A DNA stretch of 64,000 nt from Anagrus nilaparvatae. Lineage: Eukaryota > Arthropoda > Insecta > Hymenoptera > Mymaridae. The DNA lies in NCBI GenBank assembly GCA_022575985.1, contig JAKSXM010000137.1:16014001-16078000 (forward strand), given 5' to 3'. The notes under the pieces are model-generated. The model worked only from the letters and a program-made list of their open reading frames with translations, had not been told where the DNA came from and did not search any database. This document shows positions 1 to 12,900 of this stretch, in pieces (position 1 is the first letter of the stretch; each line of letters begins with the position of its first letter). The translations under genes and the position numbers were made by a program.

Positions 1-761
1 TGAATTATATTATCGTATTGTCAATATATACTTTGAATAAAATATATTTTCTGCTTGAATTATTTAAATTTATTTTATAAAAAAAGCATTTTTGTCTAAT
101 AAAAGGAAAATCTTTTTCATATTATAAAATTTTTAATTTATAGATGCCATTAATTTTTTTCTTTTTATGTTCTTTGAATCTCAATAATACTAAATCATTT
201 ATAAATTATATAAAATAAAAAGACTTTTAATATCTATAATTTTCATAAATGCTATTATTTTTCTGAAAATACAAAGTAGAAGAAGAAGAAAAAAAGGAAG
301 GTATATCTGCTTTTGTACTATTTCTATAAAACTAATAAGAGTAAAATAAAGTATGTCAGCAAAATGTTTTTTACAGATAAAAGTTATCCTCGATTTTTTT
401 TTTTAAGTTCCTGAACTCAGCAGTTCAAATAAAATAAGAAAATTTTACTATTTTTGACTTTTATTTGAATTAAAAATTTTTTTTTATTGGTTAAAATATT
501 AAGAATTTTAATTAATTACAGATTTTGAATAAAATGTAATTTACTGTTTATAAACAAATAATTTGGACACTAAAACTTAAACAAAACTTAAACAAACTAA
601 TCACTTGAGTGCTTTCAAATTGAAAATTCAATATTAATTATAATTTAACAATGAAGAAATTTAACGCATGAAATATACAAAGTTTAAATCTCTTTTATAA
701 TATAATATCATGTTAGAAAGTTTAATCTGAGCTTCCGTAATATCCTTCATTTAATTATTTT
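1..761. other. A/T-rich flank and probable 3'UTR of the 22-exon gene
   Basis: The right part is probably 3'UTR of the minus-strand gene. I see no gene or repeat in the rest. Confidence 0.4.
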
Positions 762-943
762 TTAATATTTTTTGTAATCTAATTTGATACTTAAACGACT
801 TTCATTTTCATCGTGTTTTCTTGATATTCCCATTGAAATATTTCGACTTTTTTTTGATTCACTTGGTAAACTAATTCCTAAATTAAATGCCTGAGTAAAT
901 TCTGTTGAAGTTGCTTTATCTTCTTTGGAAGTCGAAGGATTCA
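762..943 (-). CDS. Terminal coding exon 22 with stop
   Basis: 182 nt: acceptor CTTTTATAG|TGAATC. The two first bases complete the phase-1 codon left by exon 21 (C+TG, Leu). It then reads NPSTSKEDKATS... to ...KLDYKKY and TAA at 762-764. The phase match between the two exons, across a 1-kb intron, supports the model. ATTAAA-type polyadenylation candidates lie just downstream, at about 750 and 719, but none is decisive. Confidence 0.75.
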
Positions 944-3900
944 CTATAAAAGAAAATTTATAAAGGTAATTCCAAAAGTGACTAACTCGAGAGTTATGTA
1001 TTTAAAAGTTTCGATATTATTTAGGGGTTCCTTTTATTTTTAAATAATAATGTTTAGTTTCTTTTAAATTAGTAAGTTATTGTGAATAATGAATAGTCTG
1101 AGTGAAGATATAAATCTAAATTATATGAATATTATGAACTTTTTAACTAATAATTCATTTTAGTCCTAAGGGGTGCATTTTACCCTTGAAGGCGAGTCGC
1201 ACCAGATGTGGCTGAATTTATCATCCACGATAAATTTTATAGCCACAAATTCCATTATTACTCACGGGTATCAACTACATACGGAATCAGGATTTTATTT
1301 TAGCCCCAAAGAGCTTATTTTGCATTTAAAGAATTATTTATTCACTCTATAAGGTTAGGTGAAAATGAATTTATTAACCTTAATCAATTTTGTACCCTCA
1401 GGGTCCATTTTATGTTGTCCACTTAGAATGTTGTTAGGGACAATTTTTCCTCTTTGGGTAATGGGTTATGCAACTGAATTTAATTTACGCTTCAGGAACG
1501 CAATAGCAAGTGCTAGTAGATATATTTCTTCAGAAACATCCTTTTTACTGCGTGAAACTATTATATTTCGTCAAAAACTGAATTCGGTATAGTGATTCTT
1601 TATGAGTATATAGTAGGCTTCGATAAAATTACCATCAACTCAGTTTGATGACCATATCTCATGGGAAAATACCTTAAATAATGCATGCTTCACTCAGACT
1701 TATTAATTAATAAATAAAATAAGAAACTTGGCTCGGCTTTTTTTTTTAAATCTCAAAATTAAAAAAGCAGCTGCAAAATCAAAGTTTTGAAAATAAAACA
1801 TTGAAAGTTGGCACAGAATCACATTTTCACACATTGAATCAAGTTTAATTAATTTTTTTTAAAACTATGATGCTTTTTAACCTAACGCTTACTTCAGTTT
1901 TATTTGGAACAGTTCATATATACATTAAAATAAACAAATAAACTTACGAATTACTACTCTCTCTTCTTCAATTTCACCATCACTGGATACAAACAAATCA
2001 GTCTGCAAATTGTTATTATTATTATTAATTATTTTTCCACATTTAGTACAATTTCCTTCATCATCATTATTTAATTCTTCTATACTTTTTTTACGTGTTA
2101 GACTACTTAATCTTGAATTATTTAAATAATTTTTAGAATCATATTTTTTATTCTGCCTATAAAATCTTAATTTTGATAATTTTCTAGATTTTAATTCCTG
2201 GCGTATTATTTGTTTACGACGTTTTTTCTCCTGTATATAAAAAAGAATTTTTTTAATTAAAACTCTTATGAGAAAATTTTTTCTTATTGATTTATAAACA
2301 GAGAGGCTATACCATTAAATTATTTTACCAATAAATCTAAATTAAAAATTTAATTAAAAAAATAAATAAATAAAACGATATTTAATTAGTTATAAAATAT
2401 TTGAAATATTTTCATACACACATAGGTATTTCTAGTTATATTGAAATAATTTTCAATTATATAAATTTCTAAAAAAATCAATAGAAAATGCATGAACGTT
2501 TTAATAGTTAATATGTTAGCGTTATTATAATATGAGAGAGTCTGTATCATTAATATAAATTATATATATGTATATATACCTATTTGAATTATTATGATTA
2601 AAATTTCTATAGTTTATATGATATAATAGTGTCAGAGTATAATTGTAATAAAATATAATAATATTATCTACGAAATTTGATGTTTTTAAGGATACATAAT
2701 ACTAAGAGTGATATTATTATTGTGATTATCTTATGACAGTTTATAGTTTTTTATTAGAGTAATTGGTATTGAAAAAGTTTGCTTAATTTTCGTTTTTGTT
2801 CTGTTCTGAAAGTATGATTTTATTAATTTTTAAAATTTCATTGTTTAATAGTTAATAGAAATATAAATTTTCAATAAAGTTATTATAATGGACAGATTAT
2901 TAAAATTCGCTGATAAAAGAATCACTTGAAACTGTAATTTTATCTCAATGAATGAGTTTTGTAGAATTTCGGGATACAACATGAAAGTTGATAATGAAAT
3001 AAAAATCTGTACTGCTGGAGTTTTAACTTTCAAATGAATATGAATGTTAATAAAGAAAAATTAATTATTAAAATAAAATATAAAAAAGAGAAAGGAAAAA
3101 GGATAAGGAAAGTGAGGTTAAATTTTATTAAATCTTGACTTCAGAGTTGTTTGTCCGAGCAGCCTCCCTTACGTTTTATTTATATGTGCACGCCCTAAAA
3201 AGGGCAGGACTTACGATGTTCTTGTGGTGACGTTGCTCAGAAATTACTAACTGACACAATCACACTCACATTCACACAAAAATATATACAAAAATAAGCT
3301 GGAGTAGAATCAAAACACTGACTGTACCGTGCCCAGTCACAGTCTAACACAGACCCACTTGGTGCACACGTCGGTACCACTAACTGGACCTCGTCCAGTT
3401 ATGGTGTAACACAGACCCACAGTTAGATACTTGACCAAGCATGAAAATTCCCAGGTATCCACGTAAAATTAATCACCAGGCACACACAAAAATACCCTGC
3501 CAACTAGCTGGCACTGAGGTTCCTCAAACAATGCTCTTTAAACTTCAATATGCAACAAATATTATTGATTACAATATGCAATTATACATACATTTTTCTT
3601 TTTTACTATGTAAAGTAGATCATAAAGATCATTTTTTTATTAAAGTGAAAATTCTAGCGTTCATGGATTGGTCGCGCCGGCGTTAATGGATTTTAAATCA
3701 TGTTATCATTTCAAAAAATTTTATCCCTTAATAATTAAAATATTGAGTAACATGATTTTTCGGTTTTGTCAAAGAAATGGTTGGCAACGATGCGAAAATT
3801 ACAAATATTCGCGAAATAAATACAAATTTTAGCCAACTAGAGTTAATGTTTTTTTAAAACAGATAAAATTAAAAAAAAAAGGTACCATTCGTTTGCGCGT

Positions 3901-6900
3901 CGTTTGCGCTTTCATCCCCCGCAATCACGCATGCGCCGTGACATCTATAATGTTAGTTAATAAAAGTCAGCTGTTTGCTAATCATGAGTAAATATGTTAT
4001 ACATAAAAATTAAAATTAATTAATTATTATTGCTGTAATTTTTAATTAATTATTGTTTTTAAGTTTTTCCAACATAAAGAATTTTTCCAATGGGTAAGTG
4101 AAGTTTATTATTTACGCACTCAGTCGTTGATAAAATAGAAATTTAATATAAAAATGAAAAGTTTGTTACAAAACTGACTTGCAATATTTAAAAGCTTTGT
4201 CAAATTGTTTTTATATTTAAAAAACATAAATTCATGAAAATGGTTAATTACTGTAAACAATTAAAGTATATTGATCTAAATATTTTTGCTTTTTTATTTT
4301 AGCAGAATGAACTTAAGCAAGGTATTATTTGTAAAGAAAAGCAAGATGATGTTTTAAAAGTATCTGGAAACAAGGTTAAAATAAACACAGAGGCTGAATT
4401 TACTTTTATAATATGTCAACAGATACAGCAGAAGTTCGAGTCACACCTACTAAAGATTTCTCTTGTAAAAAATATCCAGGGATAATAACTATAAAATAAC
4501 TATAAAATAATCATGCGGATGCGTTGAAAAATAGTATGCTGTAAAATAACATTGTTATTACTTTCTTTAATAAATAAAAAACGTAAAAGACCGTTAATGA
4601 ATAATAGTAATTTTAAAATCATACATCGTTCAGAAGCTTTATTAGCAAATAAAGCAAAGTACCATCAACATTTCTGACATTTCCTAAGGCATTCAAATGC
4701 TAATTTAGCAATCAGTATCTTAATTGTATTTGACTTGATATTGAAAAAATTCCTTTGTCTTTATCAGATTTTAAGAATATTTAATTGGTTGTAATCGCTG
4801 CTTCCAATAAAATATATTTTCTAATTAAATTATTGTTAATCATATGAAAGAATGCAAACAACTCATTTACAAAATCTTTGATGACTTACTTAAAATTCAT
4901 GTTTTATCAATAGATTTACATAAATGTTCTTAAATTAATTTATATTATTTATAATATTGCAATCCTTCGAGTTGAGATTCTTAGTTTACAAATTTATTAA
5001 CCTTTCTCTATAGCTTCACTTTGACGACTAATTGTTTCAGGTTCTGATGTGATCAAAATTTTTGAATATCATCAATAAACTATGAAGAAAATTTACCAGT
5101 TACACTAGAACTATATGCTGATTTCTCTATAAATTATCCCTAAAGTTTTTAAAAATTTTAATTTTAATTCATATAAAAAAAATTTGTTTTCACACCTTTA
5201 AGATTTTCAAAATAAAATAAAAATTTAATATACTTGATGATTCAACCAACGTTAGTTTTCTAGAAAATACTGGTGGTAAAACTCTTGTCAACTAACAGTT
5301 TCACTGTAAAGTATATAACGGTTCACGTATTTTTTATTTAAATTTTTGAAAATTTTCAAAAACAATAACTATTTTTTTAATGTTATTATTTTTATTTGAG
5401 GTTAGATTTTTAGAATGGAATAATCAATATATAATCAATAATATATAATTCATACACACCAAACCTAAAAGAGTTTTTCGTTACGCAGAAAATATTGAAT
5501 GTTTTTTAATTCTTTAAAGAAGATTTATTTTGAGGTTAATTCTTTTAAAAAAATTTATTTTTGTTATAATTCTTTTTCTGTAGTACTATTTTTTAGACCT
5601 TAGATAAAGGTCTCTCCTGTAAAGAAAATTGAGTAATTTTCCAAATTAATAAATTTTTTAAAGTTTTTTTAACAAGACTCTCAAAAACCCCTCTAAAAAT
5701 TCGTCACGCCATGTTTGGGCCAACTTAATTATCAGATTCAAGATACAATGTGAAAAACATACTTTCATACACAAGTACTTTCATGGAAATAAATGAGGTA
5801 TTACATCCAAATTAAAAAAAAAAAAAAGGAGTTTGAAATTTTTTAATAAAAAAAATGTTTGGACAAAGAAATTAGGTCATAATTCGATAATGGTTTGGAA
5901 AAATCACTATTTACAATATTTTCAGATATTAGCACTTTCATAGAATTAAATAAGGTACTGCACAAATAATAAAAAAAAAAATATTGCAATTTTTTTTATT
6001 TTTCTTTTTTTTTAATTTAGAGAATAAAAATTTTGAAAAAATTAAGTATCAATTCCAAAAAATTACTGTAAACGAGGTTCTTAAAACTAGTACTTCCATG
6101 GAAATAAATTAGGTACTACGTCCAAAAAGAAAAAAAAGTTTCGTATTTTTTCTATTTTTTTGTGAAAAAAATTTTAGGAAAAAAATTTTCAAAAAATTAA
6201 GTATCCGATTCGAAATATCATTTGAAAACTATACTTTCAAATATAAGTACTTTCATGGAAATAAATGAGGTATTACATCCAAATTAAAAAAAAAAAGGGG
6301 GGTTTGAGATTTTTTGATAAAAAAATGTTTGAAAAAAAAATTAGGTCTTAATTCGATAATAGTTTTGAAATATCACTAGTTATAATATTTTCAGATATTA
6401 GTACTTTCATAGAATTAAATGAGGTATTACACCCAAAAAAAAAAAAAATATTGCATTTTTTTTTATTTTTCTATTTTTTTAATTTTGACAAAAAAAATTT
6501 TGAAAAATTAAGTATCAGATCCAAAAAATAACAATAAACAAGGTTCTTAAAACTAGTACTTCCATGGAAATAAATTAGGTACTACGTCCAAAAAGAAAAA
6601 AAAAATTTGTATTTTTTGTATTTTTTTGTGAAAAAAATTTTGGGAAAAAAATTTTCAGAAAATTAAGTATCCGATTCGAGATATCATGTAAAAACCATAC
6701 TTTCAAATATAAGTAGTTTCATGAAAATAAATGAGGTATTACATCCAAATCAAAAAAAAAAAAAGTACCTCGAGCTTTTTTGGTGAAAAAATTTTTGAAA
6801 AAAAAATTAGGTCTTAATTCCATAATATTTGTGAAATATCGCCGATTACATACATACGTACGTACGTACGTACGTACGTACGTACACACACACACACACA

Positions 6901-9900
6901 CATACAGACTTTTTTTAAAAACAGGTTTTTTAGCTTCCTGGGGTCCCAAAACGTGCTTATATGCCAAAAAATAGAAAATCAAATTTTTACCTAACACAAT
7001 GGTTCCTCTTTGAGGAACCAATACCTAACACAATGGTTCCTCTTTGAGGAACCAAAATTCAAAGAAAAAAACAGCTTCTTGGCAGCGACTTCAACAGGAA
7101 CAAAAATTCTCGATGTTGGTTCAGGAGAAAAATTAAGCGTCTCATCAGCAAGAACTCTTGAAAAAGAATTTTCTCGCACCAGCGAGAGGAAAATCGACGC
7201 TATACATCTTTTTATCTCTCTCCACGCGCGCACTGATTGGCCGAAATAAAATTACTAGATACTAGGGACTTATTTTTTTATAGTTTAAAATTTTTAGCTA
7301 AATAAATCACGAATTTTTTATTGGGTAATAAATAAATCCTCACGAATATTAAATGTATCTAAATTGAACGCGAAAATAAAGATATTATATACTATGATCA
7401 ATTGTTTTTTTTACAATTCATGTTATTTTGATTATGATTCGGTATATATATTTCTTTGGCATAACCGGTCGGTGAAACCATCTTCACAATCCAACGAGAA
7501 CAAGTCTTCCCCTCCCGCTACGCGCAAGAGGAAAATACGGGGCCTCGCGAATCGTGGTATGTTGTGTTTAGAAAATTTCAAAGATTTTTTAACAATTAAT
7601 TTCTACAAGTTAAACTTTTATTTGGATATTTTATGGATCTAATATTAGCGACCATAAAATTTCATCATTTTAAAAAATGAATTAACTTTTTCAAAGTTTA
7701 AAATAATAAGTACATTTATTTAACAATGTAACGTTTCATTCACCAATTCTAACCTCATCAGAAAAAATAATTTAAATTCAACAACGTAAGTAACATCTAG
7801 AGACTATAGTAGTCAAGGTGCCAAAAAATTATAAAAGGAGCTATATGGATCCAACCAAGTGATTCGTATGTATTTTTTGTCCCTAAAAACGATTCTGAAG
7901 GTTTTAACCACTTTCCGTTGGCCAGTTTTGCATAATTACCCAAAATGGGCAAACATTTTGCAAACTTATACAATATTGCTTATTAAGCCAAATTTTGGTA
8001 AACAATGGTTTTCGGGGTCACTGATCACGATTCTGAAATCAGAATTTTAAAATTCACAATGGCGGACTCAAATTGCCGATTCCTAACCTCCAAATTGATA
8101 ATTTAAACGATTTCAAGCATTTTTAAGCTGCTTAATTAGTTTTCAAAGTCGTTGATCACAATTCTGAAATCGCAGATTTTTAATGTTCAAAATAACGGTC
8201 CTCTAACCTCAAAACCAAAAGTTAAAGTTTTAAAAACAGAAATTTTTTATTTTGAGATTAGGAATCGGCTGTTTTGAGTCTGCCATTTTAAATTTTTAAA
8301 TTCTGATTACAGAATCGTGATCAACGATCTTGAAAACCATATATTGAAATTTGGCTTAATAAGCAATATTATATAATATTGGGTAGGAGGAACTAGAACT
8401 GCTTAGAAAAAATTTCATGAGCAAAATTATTACAGATTTACTCATATACATGCATAAAAACATTTAATTCAACTGGAAATTGGAACGTTACTGTTATTTT
8501 ACGCTTGTAAATGTTATAATGCATAAATATAAACATAAAAAACTTCAATATACGTTATAATACATAAATTTTATCTCTATAGAAATGACAGTAATTAAAT
8601 TTATTTATAATTGTTTAGACATAAATTTTATAAACTATTAAATTTTTATTGTTTAGCTTAACTGCACAAATAAATTGTTTTCTTTCTTAATTTATATATA
8701 AAATCAATTATTTCTTTGTTTTTCTCGAAAAATTATTACTATTAAAATCACTATTTTATATTTTAAATTGGTAGACACACTCAAAAAATATACCTTGGCA
8801 TATATGAGGATAAAGAGATATCAAAATTTTCATTTCTCCTTCTCTCTCTCTTAGTAATCATTCGCTTCATTCAACTGAAAATTCCACATAGACCCACACA
8901 CACACACACACACTCACACGATATATAAATAATTTATTATTTATTTTATTTTGGAAGCTTAAAAAAATAAAATGAAGTAAAGTAATACGTGTTAACGATT
9001 CTTGACGTGAATTCTCTTACTGATACGTCAATTTTAGTATTTCTAAATTTTTTCCCGAAGGTTCAATTATACGAATAATCCATAGATATTGTGTGTTTAG
9101 TGTCAATTTATTTTTTGAAAAAAATAGATTTTTTTGTTGACTTTGATAAGTTATGAATAATTTTTTGAATAAATAATTAATTTTTATGTATACGAAAAAT
9201 GAGATGAAAAAAAAAAGGAAATGATATATTTTTTCATTAATTTATTTTTATGTATTCTGACACCTATTTTTTTATATTATATCATATGAAAAAAAAATAT
9301 ATATAACGTAAAAAAAGAGATGATTGTAGAGATTTTATATGTATAAAAAATATATTCAGTCTTTTTTTTTGTGTACTCTCTCATATTTCAAAAAAAGATA
9401 AATAAAAAAAATAACTCGTTAAATAATTGAAATAACGATTTGTTTATTTAACTTTTACAATATACCCAGAAACGTATATTGCTTTGGTTACATAAAGTTT
9501 TAAAAATTCAGAATATTCTATAAATAAAGTTTGAAATATGTTCAATTTTTTTTATTTTGAGATTCATTAAATAAAATAATATATTTTAGTTATAAAATAG
9601 AAAAATTTTCATATATATTTTTATATATCACACTTGATATCTTAATAAAAATCAGAGTTAAATTGAGCTGGGCTATCTATCCCAAATGCATTGTTCCACA
9701 TGGATTTAATATTTTTTGCATTATTTACATGACCTCCTATGGTATTTTGTGTTAAATATTAAATTCACTCTAATCTGAAGGTGAAAATCTTATGTTAATT
9801 TAATGCTTTCAAATTTTTCTGTTCAAAAATTAAAAAAAATTACTACATATACCACCCTGTAAAAATTCTTGTTCGGGTAATTACTATCTGGGTAGTAAAT

Positions 9901-12900
9901 TTACAGTGTAAAAAAAAGATAGAGAAAATGTAAAATTAAGAATTTTTATTTGTATTTTCATTTCGATTGAAAAAAAATAAAAGTAGGTATCTGTTTAAAT
10001 TAAGAAAAATTGATTTTTTATTTTTTTTCTTTTACTTTTTTTCGATAAAAAATATTTTCATGTATATATTTTATTTATATATTTACTTGTTGCATACATA
10101 TCCGTTTATTTGATAAAAAATTTACGTTTATTTACCTATTTTTTTTTGTTGAAACCACTATATTTACATCCAAAAAAATCTTGAAATAAACAAAATATGA
10201 TTTATTTTTTATCGATAAAATTATTGATATTGGATTTAAATTATGATAATTAATGTGCAAACTTTTATTTTAGATTATTAATTAATTCGTGTTGCCACAA
10301 TTTTGTATGTATATAAACGCAAAATGACTTTTTTTTACTTTGTTTATTGGTATTTTTAATCTATTTTTTATCCTCTCATCACCGTTGCAATGCGTTGTTT
10401 TTAATTAGATAAAAATGGTTTTAAAATAAAGGAAATCGAAAAAGTAATATACAGGGTTATATATTTTTGTTCGATAATTTTAATTTTTAGCATTTTTTAA
10501 TTTTTAAGGATATTGCTGAAATATGCCTGAAAACCAAAATTTTGTAAAACCGGTAATTAAATTTTTTTGATAAATCATTTTACAAAAACCCATCTAAAGT
10601 ACTATTTATGAGGATTAAAAAATCTATAAGAAACCACGTAAACGACTCCTTACATTTAAAAGTACCATGAGTTCTATGTAACCTATTTAGAGGTACATAA
10701 ATAAATACTCAAAAGCAGGCTAAAGAGTAGCCAAGCTCTTAATATCAAAACATTACATTGGGTTAAATAAAATAACAATTTTGAAAATTATTTTATCAAA
10801 ACAGTGGTCATAAAAAACATTCAAAATTACTCTCGAATTAATAACCATTATTTATTAAACATTGAATACATCTTTAAAGACAGTAATAAACTACTCAAAG
10901 ATAGATGAAAAGTTAATTTCATTCCTACATGCTTTTACGGGCTGCGATACATTTGTAAATTATAATTTATGATAACCATTAATAAACATTCGTTAAAAAC
11001 TATCATAAGTATGCAATAATTTAAAACTTATTTTTAGCTTGATTATCGAATTTAGTCATAAGTAAATCTAAAAATATAATAAACGTAATACGAAAATTAC
11101 ATGCAACTCAAGTTATTTATATAACATCATATTGACAATTCTTTTATGAGAAAAGCGCCACCTAGATGTTATTTAATGAATTAAAAATGTATGTGTCTTA
11201 TTTACATAAGTCATTTCTTTAAAAATTAATTAATTTCTTATTAATTTTAAATTATAAATTCGAACAAAAAATTAATATTGTAAATTTTTATTGTAAATTA
11301 CTATGTGGATGTTATTCAAATAATTGTTTTTAACAAAATTTTTACAAGAACTCTTCTAACTTTTTATAAACACCGCACAAACTTCATTCATATGAGCCTG
11401 TATGAGGGGCTACCGTCTTGGAAATCACGAATTTGATTTTAAAAAATTTTTTTTGATTTTTTTCTGATTTTGGCTTGTTTGTACCTCAATCATGAATCTT
11501 TACTAGTTGAGATGATTTATTTCCGTCTTGTAATGATTTTTTGTGATTTTTTGTGATTTTTTTCGTGATTTTTCGCGATTTTTTGCGTCTTCTAGCTTTA
11601 TAACTCACCCTAGACCTCAAAAATCTATTTTTTTACTATTAAATATAATATTTAGCGGTTTTTACCAAAAAAAAATCACAAAAAATCACGAGAAATCACG
11701 AGAAATCAAAAAAAAATAAAAAAAAATCAAATTTGTGATTTCCAAGACAATAGCCCCTCGAGCCTGTAACTACAAAAATTGCCATCTAGATATTATTTGT
11801 TAAACAAACTAAAGAAATTTACTTATAAAAACAATTTATTTACAATTTTAAATTACAAGTTAAAACAAAAATTAAATTTTTAAAATTTCACAGTAAATAA
11901 CTACCCTGTAATAAAACTAAAGTTTCTTAGTAGTTGGTACGTATAATTAAAATCATTAAAAAACGTAAATACAGTTTACACACAAAGTATTTTTGAGATC
12001 AAAGGTAATCTAAATCTAATTTCACGAAATTCTTTCAAACATACGAATTTATATCTAAAATAATTACAATTACAAACATGAAAGCGAAATAAAACAGAAA
12101 CTGCAAATTGCCCACTTAAAATATTTTTAAATGATTCAAAAATTAGACTAAAGCATAAAATGAATTAATACGTGTAATAAATTTCAATAATAAAGTTTTA
12201 AAACTTTTTTAAATATTAATTATTAAGTTTTGAAAATTTTATACGTAAGAGATTAAGAAACTTTTCTTTGTTCGTGTTTAAAATTATTATTTTAATTTTT
12301 TTTTAAAAACTAAGCATATCAATCATTTTAACTGTTAAGCTCTTTGTGCATAAAAATTATTGATTTTGAAAAAATGTATATAATTACCAATATTTTCATA
12401 AATGGTGCACATCGACATATTCCAGCTTCGTTGTTTTTACGTTGGTAAATACTCCAAATGTATGATACATATGAATGAAAATTTGGAATTATATTCGATA
12501 CAGTGTATGGAAAATATTGAGTTATTGTTGTTGTTATTGGTACGATTATTGTCGAAGATACAAAATTTGTATTTCTTTCGTTTCTTGGATCTTGAATCTG
12601 TAAATTTTTTTTTTTTTGAAAAATTTTATTTTTCTTTAAATAATCAACCATGTGAAAAAATAATAATTTTTTAAAGCAATGTATGTGCAAAATTTCTTTC
12701 TGAATAAATCAACGACGCGTTAAAAGAAGCTCCATTTTTATATATAAAAAAAACTCTAGAATTTTTTTTATCAGAAAGTTACAGTTGAAAAAAAAAATCA
12801 TTAAAAAAAATATGCGTTTTAAACGAAAAAAAAGAAACGTACTAAAAAAAATTACTACTTTTTTTATAATATACTACTTTTATACTCAAAAGGAAAAAGT

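Larger units (their letters stand above)
2231..12387. other. 10-kb intron of the 22-exon gene, repeat-filled
   Basis: It contains the elements listed separately: the 3141-3480 repeat, the exon-like block at 4304, the satellite at 5755-6845, hairpin repeats, and foldbacks at 7965 and 11403. The rest (about 2231-3130, 4490-5700, 8400-9840 and 9920-11390) is A/T-rich with no recognised content apart from a (CA)n tract at 8894-8913. Confidence 0.5.

Noticed and set aside
1359..1592. 77-codon plus-strand ORF
   Set aside because: Lies in an intron of the minus-strand gene, with no splice or start support and no recognised family.
5755..6845. CRISPR-like array
   Set aside because: Units are contiguous 156-bp satellite monomers without unique spacers, in a eukaryotic intron.
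6719..7021. ORFs across the ACGT/CA microsatellite on both strands
   Set aside because: Simple-repeat translation (TYVRTYVR) with no coding signal.
7010..7249. ORF containing LDVGSGEKL, like a methyltransferase motif
   Set aside because: Too short, no other methyltransferase motifs, the opposite strand is also open, and it begins in the duplicated hairpin unit.
12402..12674. 90-codon plus-strand ORF
   Set aside because: Antisense shadow of exon 20, whose splice sites and frame are well supported on the minus strand.
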